DNA of 23,501 nucleotides. It comes from Bacteroidota bacterium (GTDB taxonomy: Bacteria; Bacteroidota; Bacteroidia; Flavobacteriales; Weeksellaceae). The notes under the pieces are model-generated. The model had not been told where the DNA came from. It saw only the letters and a list, made by a program, of their open reading frames with translations, and searched no databases. The translations under genes were made by a program, and so were the position numbers. The DNA is taken from positions 1 to 23,501 of the forward strand of contig JAFAAJ010000109.1 in assembly GCA_023426625.1 (NCBI GenBank), given 5' to 3'. Below, piece after piece: positions 17,584 to 23,501 of the stretch; position 1 is the stretch's first letter; every line of letters begins with the position of its first letter.

Positions 17584-19383
17584 CTATTTCTTCTTATTCC
17601 TTTGCTGCTCTGCCATTCTTTGCTGTTCCTGAGCCTTCTCCATCATTTCTCTCATTCTTTTCTGGAACTTTCCTTCGGCTTTTGGCTTCTCTTTATTGGC
17701 CTGAATCTGTGCATGAATTTTCTTCTCATCTAAAATCCAGTACTTAATAACAAGAATAATTAAAATATTGATCACATTCGATACAAAATAATACCATGAT
17801 AAACCGGATGCTGAAGTATTCAGGAAGAAAAGGAATGTAATCGGGAAGATGTACATCAACACTTTCATATTCGGCATACCTTCCTGTTGAGGTTGCTGAA
17901 TATTTCCTGAAGTCATTATGGTATAGATCAGAATCACTACTGTACAAGCTATTGCAAAAATACTTAAATGATCTCCCAAGAACGGAATATTGAATGGTAA
18001 TTTAATCAAATCATCATATGCCGTTAAGTCTTTTGCAAACCAGAATCCCTTCCCTCTTAAATCAATAAAGTTCGGGAAGAAACGGAATAGGGCATAGAAA
18101 ATAGGAATCTGTACTAAAGCCGGTAAACAACCTGCCATCTGATTCACTCCTGCTTTTCGGTAAACTTCCATGGTAGCCTGCTGCTTCTTCATTGGGTCTG
18201 CATCCTTTAGTTTGGCGTTTACCTCATCAATTTCAGGGCGTATCACTCTCATCATCGCACTCAGCTTATGCTGTTTGTACATAATGGGTGACAAGATCAG
18301 TTTCACGATTATCGTCAATATAAAGATTGCCCAACCTGCAGTTAATCCCCACGAAGAGATGAAATTATACATTGGAATAAAGAACCAACGGTTCATTGTT
18401 CCTATGAATGACCAACCTAATGGCAGGATCTCATCGAAGTTTTTATCAAAAGATTTCAATAATGGAAGATCCAAAGGCATGAAGTACCAAGTAAAATCCT
18501 GATTCAGCTCGTTTCCAGTCATCTGAACAAAACCTTCATAGTTCAGTTTCTTCAGATATTCTCCTTCTTCAATATTTTCCTGATTTCCTTTACTTTGTGT
18601 GAAACCGTTTTTAGCTTCAATAATAGAAGTAAAGAACTGTTGTTTCACCCCGATCCAGTTTAGAGTTTCATCAGGTTCATCCATTGTTGTTCTTGCATCA
18701 TAATCATAATCTTTATAATTATTAAATGCATAAGAAAACTCTGAATGAGACTGTTCCTGTGTTCTCCCTTTTTCAAGATTTCTCACACTATAATCCCAAA
18801 TGAAATCTGCTTTTGTATCAGAAGTCACTTGAGCAAGTCCCTGAGTTCTTACTTTAAAGTCTACTGTATATTTCGGAAGCAGTGTATAGATGAACTGAAT
18901 AACCGCTCCGTTATAATTAGCTGTCAATGTCACAGCATTTCCGTTAACAACCGGAGAGAAAACAAGATCTTTGGTGTTGATCACCTTCCCGGTTTTATCT
19001 TTAAACTGGAAACCGTAGTTGGAATTATTTTTATTGATCAGATAAAGCGGAAGATCAGCATTATCTGTTTTGTGGTCGTATGCTTTGTATTGTAAAAGTT
19101 CTACTTTAGAAACCTGTCCTCCCAGACTGGAAAATTCCAGTTTCAATTCATTGTTCGCCAGATTGGAAATTTGAATTGCGTTTGGAGTTACATTTGGATT
19201 GATATTACTTGCCTGAGTTTGTTTTACGGCAGTTTTTACCTGTTCAGTTTTTTGTTGCTGAGCTTTCAGATCCTCTTCTTTCTGCTGTTTGTCCTGGAAA
19301 TAGTACATAAAGCCGAAAAGAACCAAAAGTAAAACCGCAAAACTAATCATTTGACTTTTATCGAGTCCGTTGTTCTGTTGCAT
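17584..19383 (-). CDS. yidC: Membrane protein insertase YidC
   Basis: YidC inserts proteins into the inner membrane, alone or with the Sec translocon. The 599-residue product has the two-part layout of Gram-negative YidC: a first membrane helix (about 12-29), a Gln/Lys-rich linker, a large periplasmic beta domain (about 60-320), then the conserved five-helix insertase core (about 335-560). The core includes the stretch WGLTAGWAIFILTIIVKLIL, the coiled-coil hairpin MKKQQATMEVYRKAGVNQMAGCLPALVQIPIFYALF, and FLFFLNTSASGLSWYYFVSN. A long basic tail ends KKK. The conserved groove arginine (R366 of E. coli) aligns with Lys361, keeping the positive charge. The gene has its own promoter and a long leader, so it need not depend on pyrG upstream. 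Confidence 0.96.
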   Translation of the reverse strand: MQQNNGLDKSQMISFAVLLLVLFGFMYYFQDKQQKEEDLKAQQQKTEQVKTAVKQTQASNINPNVTPNAIQISNLANNELKLEFSSLGGQVSKVELLQYKAYDHKTDNADLPLYLINKNNSNYGFQFKDKTGKVINTKDLVFSPVVNGNAVTLTANYNGAVIQFIYTLLPKYTVDFKVRTQGLAQVTSDTKADFIWDYSVRNLEKGRTQEQSHSEFSYAFNNYKDYDYDARTTMDEPDETLNWIGVKQQFFTSIIEAKNGFTQSKGNQENIEEGEYLKKLNYEGFVQMTGNELNQDFTWYFMPLDLPLLKSFDKNFDEILPLGWSFIGTMNRWFFIPMYNFISSWGLTAGWAIFILTIIVKLILSPIMYKQHKLSAMMRVIRPEIDEVNAKLKDADPMKKQQATMEVYRKAGVNQMAGCLPALVQIPIFYALFRFFPNFIDLRGKGFWFAKDLTAYDDLIKLPFNIPFLGDHLSIFAIACTVVILIYTIMTSGNIQQPQQEGMPNMKVLMYIFPITFLFFLNTSASGLSWYYFVSNVINILIILVIKYWILDEKKIHAQIQANKEKPKAEGKFQKRMREMMEKAQEQQRMAEQQRNKKK

Positions 19384-19449
19384 TGGATTTATTTATTATA
19401 AATTTAATTTTACTCGGATGGTATATTAACAATATCCTTTTTGAGCTGA

Positions 19450-19457
19450 CAAAAATA
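19450..19457 (-). promoter_or_regulatory. -7 box (TATTTTTG) for yidC
   Basis: On the minus strand TATTTTTG matches TAnnTTTG perfectly. The nearest TTG upstream is only 12 bp away. A start near 19443 would give a leader of about 60 nt, AT-rich and without a visible Shine-Dalgarno sequence. Confidence 0.4.
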
Positions 19458-19492
19458 CTGTTTTTTTATCAAAACTCTATCCTTTACTGTCT

Positions 19493-19535
19493 TACAAAAT
19501 AACAAACCCAGGCTGATAATAATCAACCTGAGTTT
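19493..19535 (-). terminator. Terminator of pyrG
   Basis: On the minus strand a 14-bp stem (19535-19522 with 19517-19504), containing two G-U pairs, closes on a four-base TATT loop. It is followed by the T-rich stretch TTATTTTG. It lies about 30 bp behind the pyrG stop. Confidence 0.85.
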
Positions 19536-19565
19536 ATATAGGAACGTTTATCGTATACAATTACT

Positions 19566-21173
19566 TTATTTTTTTTCACAAGCTTTTATAAAAGCTCTGA
19601 ATAATGGATGTGGTGTTGCAACCGTACTTTTGTATTCCGGGTGATATTGCACTCCTACATAGAAAGGATGATTCGGCATTTCCAAAGCTTCCACCAATCC
19701 CGTTTCAGGATTTGTACCGGTAGCCAAGAAACCGTTTTTCTCGAATTCCTGTAAATAATCGCTATTGAATTCATAACGGTGACGGTGTCTTTCCGTGATA
19801 TTTTTGCTTCCGTAGATCTCGTTGAGCCTGGAACCGTTCTTCAATGCACATTTCCATGCTCCCAAACGCATAGTTCCACCTTTATCCACTACATTTTTCT
19901 GTTCTTCCATCAATGAGATCACCGGATCCGGTGTAGCAGTATCAAACTCCATTGAATTTGCTTTTGAATGTCCCAGAACATTTCTAGCGAATTCTATCGT
20001 CATGATCTGCATTCCCAAACAGATTCCCAACATAGGAATTTTGTTTTCTCTTGCATATTGTGCCGTAAGAACCTTACCTTCAATTCCTCTGTCGCCAAAA
20101 CCTGGAGCCACAAGAATTCCGTCCACACCACTCAATGTTTCTTTAATATTTTCAGGAGTGATGTCTCCACTGTACACCCATCTTACTTTCACTTCAGTTT
20201 CCAGATCCGCACCTGCATGTTTGAAAGCTTCAGCAATTGAAATATAGGAATCCTGAAGGGAAACATATTTTCCTACTAATGCAATTTCCACAGATTTTTT
20301 AGGATTCTGGAATTTCTTTAAAAAAGATTTCCAGTCTTTAAGATCCGCTTCTTTATCACTTTTCAGGTCCAGTTCTTTTAAAACTACATCATCAAAGTTT
20401 TGTTTTTGAAGATACATCGGAACTTCATAGATCGTATCCAGGTCTTTACATTCAATTACATTATCTAAAGGAACGTTACAGAACTGAGCCAGTTTTGCTC
20501 TCTGATCTTTCGGAATTTTATGTTCTGTTCTGCAGACTAAAACATCCGCCATGATTCCGCTTTCCATCAACTGACGAACGGAATGCTGAGAAGGTTTTGT
20601 TTTTAATTCTCCACTTGAAGCCAGATATGGTAATAATGTCAAATGGATTACCATAGAATTGTTCTCTCCTAATTCCCACTTCAGCTGACGAACAGTTTCA
20701 ATATAAGGAAGGGATTCAATATCTCCTACAGTTCCGCCGATCTCAGTAATGATGATGTCGTAGTTCTGCTTGGAAAGAATTTTAATTCTACGTTTGATTT
20801 CGTTTGTAATATGAGGAATCACCTGAACTGTTTTTCCAAGGAAGTCTCCTTTTCTTTCTTTTTCTATTACAGTCTGGTAGATTTTTCCTGTCGTAACGTT
20901 ATTGTTTTGGGAAGTTGGAGCATCTAAGTATCGCTCATAATGACCTAAATCCAGATCCGTCTCCGCACCATCTTCGGTTACATAGCACTCTCCGTGTTCA
21001 TAAGGATTCAGTGTTCCTGGGTCGATATTGATATAAGGATCCAGTTTTTGGATCGTTACATTAAAACCGCGTGATTTTAGTAGTAGTCCCAGAGAAGCAG
21101 AAACGATTCCTTTTCCCAAAGATGAAGTCACACCTCCTGTCACAAAGATGTATTTTGTATTCTTTTTACTCAT
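19566..21173 (-). CDS. pyrG: CTP synthase (glutamine hydrolysing)
   Basis: PyrG makes CTP from UTP, ATP and glutamine, the last step of pyrimidine nucleotide synthesis. From the ATG at 21173 (MSKKNTKYIFVTGG...) the product has 535 residues, normal for the family. The synthetase half begins with the P-loop-like GGVTSSLGKGIVSASLG and has GECYVTEDGAETDLDLGHYERY. The class I glutamine amidotransferase half has the nucleophile Cys385 in GICLGMQIM and the His-Glu pair in YHPEYKS near the end. A longer reading from a TTG at 21191 is rejected because that codon overlaps the promoter -7 box. The gene is monocistronic, with a promoter before and a terminator after. Confidence 0.97.
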   Translation of the reverse strand: MSKKNTKYIFVTGGVTSSLGKGIVSASLGLLLKSRGFNVTIQKLDPYINIDPGTLNPYEHGECYVTEDGAETDLDLGHYERYLDAPTSQNNNVTTGKIYQTVIEKERKGDFLGKTVQVIPHITNEIKRRIKILSKQNYDIIITEIGGTVGDIESLPYIETVRQLKWELGENNSMVIHLTLLPYLASSGELKTKPSQHSVRQLMESGIMADVLVCRTEHKIPKDQRAKLAQFCNVPLDNVIECKDLDTIYEVPMYLQKQNFDDVVLKELDLKSDKEADLKDWKSFLKKFQNPKKSVEIALVGKYVSLQDSYISIAEAFKHAGADLETEVKVRWVYSGDITPENIKETLSGVDGILVAPGFGDRGIEGKVLTAQYARENKIPMLGICLGMQIMTIEFARNVLGHSKANSMEFDTATPDPVISLMEEQKNVVDKGGTMRLGAWKCALKNGSRLNEIYGSKNITERHRHRYEFNSDYLQEFEKNGFLATGTNPETGLVEALEMPNHPFYVGVQYHPEYKSTVATPHPLFRAFIKACEKK

Positions 21174-21188
21174 TAGATTAGGTTTGTG

Positions 21189-21219
21189 CAAAGTTAGGGG
21201 AAAAAGAGATACAAGTCAA
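21189..21219 (-). promoter_or_regulatory. Promoter of pyrG
   Basis: On the minus strand TTG (21219-21217), a 20-bp spacer and TAACTTTG (21196-21189) match the Bacteroidota TTG-N17-23-TAnnTTTG pattern in full. The start would be near 21182, about 9 nt before the ATG, so the transcript is nearly leaderless. Confidence 0.7.
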
Positions 21220-21281
21220 TCTTATTTTTATATTTCATTTTTTCCAGAGAAAGAGCGGGTATTTCAGAACAGGAAAATGAA

Positions 21282-21310
21282 TAAAAAAGGTTTCCAATAA
21301 CTGAAAACCT
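21282..21310 (-). terminator. Terminator of the yceI gene
   Basis: On the minus strand AGGTTTTC (21310-21303) pairs with GGAAACCT (21295-21288), with one G-U, across a 7-nt loop. A six-T run follows. It sits about 30 bp after the yceI stop. Confidence 0.8.
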
Positions 21311-21340
21311 CTTAAATATATTACAAAAGCTGTTATTGTT

Positions 21341-21910
21341 TTACTGTTTTACCAGCTCAAAATACAAGTTAACATCAACATCTTTCGCTATTCCCGCTCC
21401 TGTTGGATCATACTTGATATTGTAATCCAAACGGTTTACTTTAAATGTAGTCTGGAATCCCATCACTTCTTTTCCCTGCTGATTTTTTGCGATTCCTCCA
21501 TAGGTAACGGGAACACTGATCTCTTTCGTAACATCTTTTATGGTAAGCTTACCTTTCAAAGTATACGTGTTATTTTTTCCTTTCACTAATGACGAGCTTT
21601 CAAACTTCATTTCCGGAAATTTTTCCGCATCAAAAAAATCTGAGCTCACCAAGTGTTTATCCCTCATTTCGACCCCTGTATTGATGGAAGCCGTAAATAC
21701 ACTAAAACTGAATTCAGCATTATCCAGATTAGATCCGGGAGTGATCACCTTTCCGTCAAACTTATCAAATCTTCCCTGCACAAAGCTGATCCCCATATGT
21801 TTAATATTAAAGTTTACGGAGGAATGCATCGGATCTACTACCCATGCCGTTTGCGCGAAACCAATAATGCTCAATAAAGCAAATGCGAATGTTAAAAATA
21901 CTTTCTTCAT
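21341..21910 (-). CDS. YceI family periplasmic lipocalin-like protein
   Basis: YceI proteins are secreted lipocalin-like barrels that bind long polyisoprenoid or amphipathic lipids; their physiological role is often unclear. The 189-residue product has a signal peptide (cleavage probably after GFAQ, residue 20) and the complete YceI domain. It opens with WVVDPMHSSVNFNIKHMG and has FSVFTASINTGVEMRDKHL, then SSDFFDAEKFPEMKFES. After LTIKDVTKEISVPVTYGG it ends in VDVNLYFELVKQ. Length and motifs are typical. It has its own promoter and terminator, so it appears to be transcribed alone. The ligand cannot be told from the sequence. Confidence 0.94.
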   Translation of the reverse strand: MKKVFLTFAFALLSIIGFAQTAWVVDPMHSSVNFNIKHMGISFVQGRFDKFDGKVITPGSNLDNAEFSFSVFTASINTGVEMRDKHLVSSDFFDAEKFPEMKFESSSLVKGKNNTYTLKGKLTIKDVTKEISVPVTYGGIAKNQQGKEVMGFQTTFKVNRLDYNIKYDPTGAGIAKDVDVNLYFELVKQ

Positions 21911-21935
21911 TGTTATATTTTTGAATTTTATAGGA

Positions 21936-21963
21936 CAAAATTAGTACAACTTACACAATTCAA
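21936..21963 (-). promoter_or_regulatory. Promoter of the yceI gene
   Basis: On the minus strand TTG (21963-21961), a 17-bp spacer and TAATTTTG (21943-21936) match the flavobacterial consensus. The start would lie near 21929, about 18 nt before the ATG. Confidence 0.6.
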
Positions 21964-22015
21964 GCTTACCTATGTTAATTTTTCTTTTTAATTAACTTTT
22001 AAATAATATTTCACC

Positions 22016-22381
22016 CTAAAACCACATCAGAAATAAAATCAAAAACGAATGAATAAATAATAATAGGTCCAATAAGTTCGAATCATCACGATCGAAAAAG
22101 TATCGGACAGGATTACCTCCGGAAAACATCAGGATAAGCAGGTATAGAATCTCAAACAAAACAGCAATTCTTATTATTGAAGGATAACCTCCTTTAAAGA
22201 TTGTCACGGTTATTAAACCCACCACACCAACAACTAAACAGTTAAGCATAATTAAAATCGGCAACATTCCCACATTTCCTCCCGGCAAATCCATTAATCT
22301 TATTGACCAAATACTAAATTGCACATGTAAAAATGACATTACAATAAAAACCGCTAAACTTTTCAGCAGAATATTTTTCAT
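22016..22381 (-). CDS. Small four-helix membrane protein of unknown function
   Basis: I do not recognise this family. From the ATG at 22381 the product has 121 residues. It has about four hydrophobic segments: LLKSLAVFIVMSFLHVQF; MLPILIMLNCLVVGVVGLITVTIF; IIRIAVLFEILYLLILMFSGG; and LLDLLLFIHSFLILFLMWF at the C-terminus. The only strongly charged stretch is a short loop, RYFFDRDDSN, before the last helix. A TTG at 22405 would add eight residues but lies on the presumed -7 box (TCTCTTTG), so the internal ATG is preferred. It is divergent from radA and upstream of yceI, which has its own promoter. The reading frame and hydrophobic layout look real; nothing points to a function. Confidence 0.7.
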   Translation of the reverse strand: MKNILLKSLAVFIVMSFLHVQFSIWSIRLMDLPGGNVGMLPILIMLNCLVVGVVGLITVTIFKGGYPSIIRIAVLFEILYLLILMFSGGNPVRYFFDRDDSNLLDLLLFIHSFLILFLMWF

Positions 22382-22402
22382 GACGGAAAAATAACCAAAT
22401 TT

Positions 22403-22410
22403 CAAAGAGA
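22403..22410 (-). promoter_or_regulatory. Possible -7 box (TCTCTTTG) for the small membrane protein gene
   Basis: On the minus strand TCTCTTTG differs from TAnnTTTG at one position. It lies 22 bp before the chosen ATG. The 11-base homopolymer at 22418-22428 lies just upstream of it. Confidence 0.4.
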
Positions 22411-22417
22411 AAATTCA

Positions 22418-22428
22418 TTTTTTTTTTT
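22418..22428 (+). repeat. Eleven-T homopolymer in the divergent radA promoter region
   Basis: A run of eleven T, followed by GAAATTCGCAGT and the radA ATG at 22441. The end of the run (TTTTTTTG, 22422-22429) resembles a -7 box for radA with one mismatch. The run also lies upstream of the presumed -7 box of the gene on the other strand. Confidence 0.9.
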
Positions 22429-22440
22429 GAAATTCGCAGT

Positions 22441-23501
22441 ATGGCAAAACTTAAAACAGCATATTTCTGTCAGAACTGCGGAACTCAGTATTCTCAATGG
22501 ATGGGACAGTGTAAAAACTGTGGACAATGGAATACTTTGGTAGAAGAAATCATAGAAAAACCTTCCCACAAAAGCCTTCCTTCTTCCAGGTCGAAACAGC
22601 ACGTCATTAACATTATAGAAGTTGAAACCAGTGAAGAACCAAGAATTAAAACCCCTTCTGAAGAGCTAAACAGAGTTTTAGGCGGCGGAATTGTTTTAGG
22701 CTCGGTAACTTTAATCGGAGGAGAGCCAGGAATCGGAAAATCCACCCTACTCCTGCAACTTGCCCTTAAGATGAAGAAAAAGATCTTCTATGTTTCGGGG
22801 GAAGAGAGTGCTTCACAGATCAAAATGAGAGCAGACCGTTTAACCGATATTCAAAATCCGAACTGTTTTCTTTTCACAGAAACCAATCTGGAAAAAATCC
22901 TTCACGAAGCAAAAAAACTTGAACCGGATTTTATCATTATAGATTCCATTCAGACATTGCAATCCCAGCTTATTGAAAGTTCTCCCGGAACAGTTTCTCA
23001 GATCAGAGAATGTTCCAATGAGATCATTAAATACGCTAAAGAAAACAATACACCTGTTTTCCTTGTAGGACATATTACCAAAGACGGACAAATTGCCGGT
23101 CCGAAAGTATTGGAACACATGGTTGATGTAGTTTTGAATTTTGACGGTGACAGAAACCATCTTTTCAGATTATTGAGAGCCAATAAAAACCGTTTTGGGT
23201 CTACTTCTGAGATCGGAATCTATGAAATGGTCTCCCAGGGACTGAAGGAGATCAAAAACCCTTCGGAGATCTTAATTACGAAGAAATTTGAAGAACTTTC
23301 CGGGAATTCCGTTGCAGTGACACTGGAAGGAAACCGCCCTATGTTATTGGAGATACAGGCATTGGTAAGTACCGCCGTTTACGGAACTCCACAAAGAAGC
23401 TCAACAGGATTTGATGCCAAAAGACTGAATATGCTTTTAGCTGTTCTGGAAAAAAGAGCAGGTTTCCAATTGGGAGCGAAAGACGTCTTCCTGAACATTA
23501 C
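22441..23501 (+). CDS. radA: DNA repair protein RadA, 3' end beyond window
   Basis: RadA is a RecA-like helicase that promotes branch migration in recombinational repair. The first 353 codons are present. They show the N-terminal zinc finger with Cys10, Cys13, Cys24 and Cys27 (FCQNCG...GQCKNCG), the Walker A motif GGEPGIGKST (93-102, Lys100), and the Walker B-like FIIIDSIQTL. The RadA signature KNRFG (249-253) follows. After it the start of the Lon-like C-terminal domain is visible (NSVAVTLEGNRPMLLEIQALVS, YGTPQRSSTGFD). The ATG at 22441 gives the standard MAKLKTAYFCQNCG beginning. The reading frame is open to the window edge, so about 100 C-terminal residues are missing. Confidence 0.96.
   Translation, partial: MAKLKTAYFCQNCGTQYSQWMGQCKNCGQWNTLVEEIIEKPSHKSLPSSRSKQHVINIIEVETSEEPRIKTPSEELNRVLGGGIVLGSVTLIGGEPGIGKSTLLLQLALKMKKKIFYVSGEESASQIKMRADRLTDIQNPNCFLFTETNLEKILHEAKKLEPDFIIIDSIQTLQSQLIESSPGTVSQIRECSNEIIKYAKENNTPVFLVGHITKDGQIAGPKVLEHMVDVVLNFDGDRNHLFRLLRANKNRFGSTSEIGIYEMVSQGLKEIKNPSEILITKKFEELSGNSVAVTLEGNRPMLLEIQALVSTAVYGTPQRSSTGFDAKRLNMLLAVLEKRAGFQLGAKDVFLNI

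Noticed and set aside
21174..21191. PyrG start at the TTG at 21191
   Set aside because: That codon lies in the promoter -7 box TAACTTTG, upstream of the expected transcription start; MSKKNTKYIF at 21173 is the usual beginning.
21974..21996. GTTAATT...AATTAAC inverted repeat between the small membrane protein gene and yceI
   Set aside because: Only seven A/T-rich pairs and no following T-run; probably too weak for a terminator and expected by chance in such AT-rich DNA.
1..23501. CRISPR arrays, tRNA genes, insertion sequences or phage genes
   Set aside because: No regularly spaced direct repeats, cloverleaf-like sequences, transposase or integrase motifs were seen on either strand.

Overview
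The window looks like chromosomal DNA of a flavobacterium of the Chryseobacterium/Elizabethkingia type (Weeksellaceae). It is AT-rich, with promoter boxes of the Bacteroidota form TAnnTTTG, almost no Shine-Dalgarno sequences, a SusC/SusD-type uptake operon, lipobox-led surface lipoproteins and a TamB-TamL pair. Genus is inferred from protein flavour only; no rRNA gene is present.

Layout. 1-725 (+): the 3' part of a cbb3 oxidase subunit CcoP gene, whose reading frame carries an in-frame TAA at 66-68. 726-981: an intergenic stretch with two consecutive long-loop inverted repeats and the promoter of the next operon. 982-9264 (+): a three-gene operon of tamB (TTG start), tamL (overlapping tamB as TAATG) and a YihY/BrkB membrane protein gene one base after tamL; the first two form an outer-membrane translocation/assembly system. 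A bidirectional terminator separates it from convergent argS (-). 11184-16752 (-): a compact operon susC - susD - Ig-like lipoprotein - lipid-binding-type lipoprotein, with 11-12 bp gaps, its own promoter and terminator. Gene order and families resemble the Bacteroides BT2264-BT2261 SusCD complex with two accessory lipoproteins, reported with bound peptides, so an outer-membrane oligopeptide importer is the best guess. A divergent 121-133 bp region leads to rnhB (+). A second bidirectional terminator separates rnhB from yidC (-). Upstream of yidC are pyrG, yceI and a small four-helix membrane protein gene, all (-) and each apparently with its own promoter. radA (+) starts at 22441 from a short divergent region with an 11-T tract and runs off the window.

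Most of the window is housekeeping: translation, nucleotide synthesis, repair and envelope biogenesis. The accessory part is the SusCD operon. YidC, TamB/TamL and the lipoprotein-rich uptake complex are linked functionally through envelope assembly. The points most worth a second look are the stop codon inside ccoP, the paired inverted repeats behind it, and the four-component uptake operon. I saw no CRISPR array, tRNA, insertion sequence, prophage or defence system.
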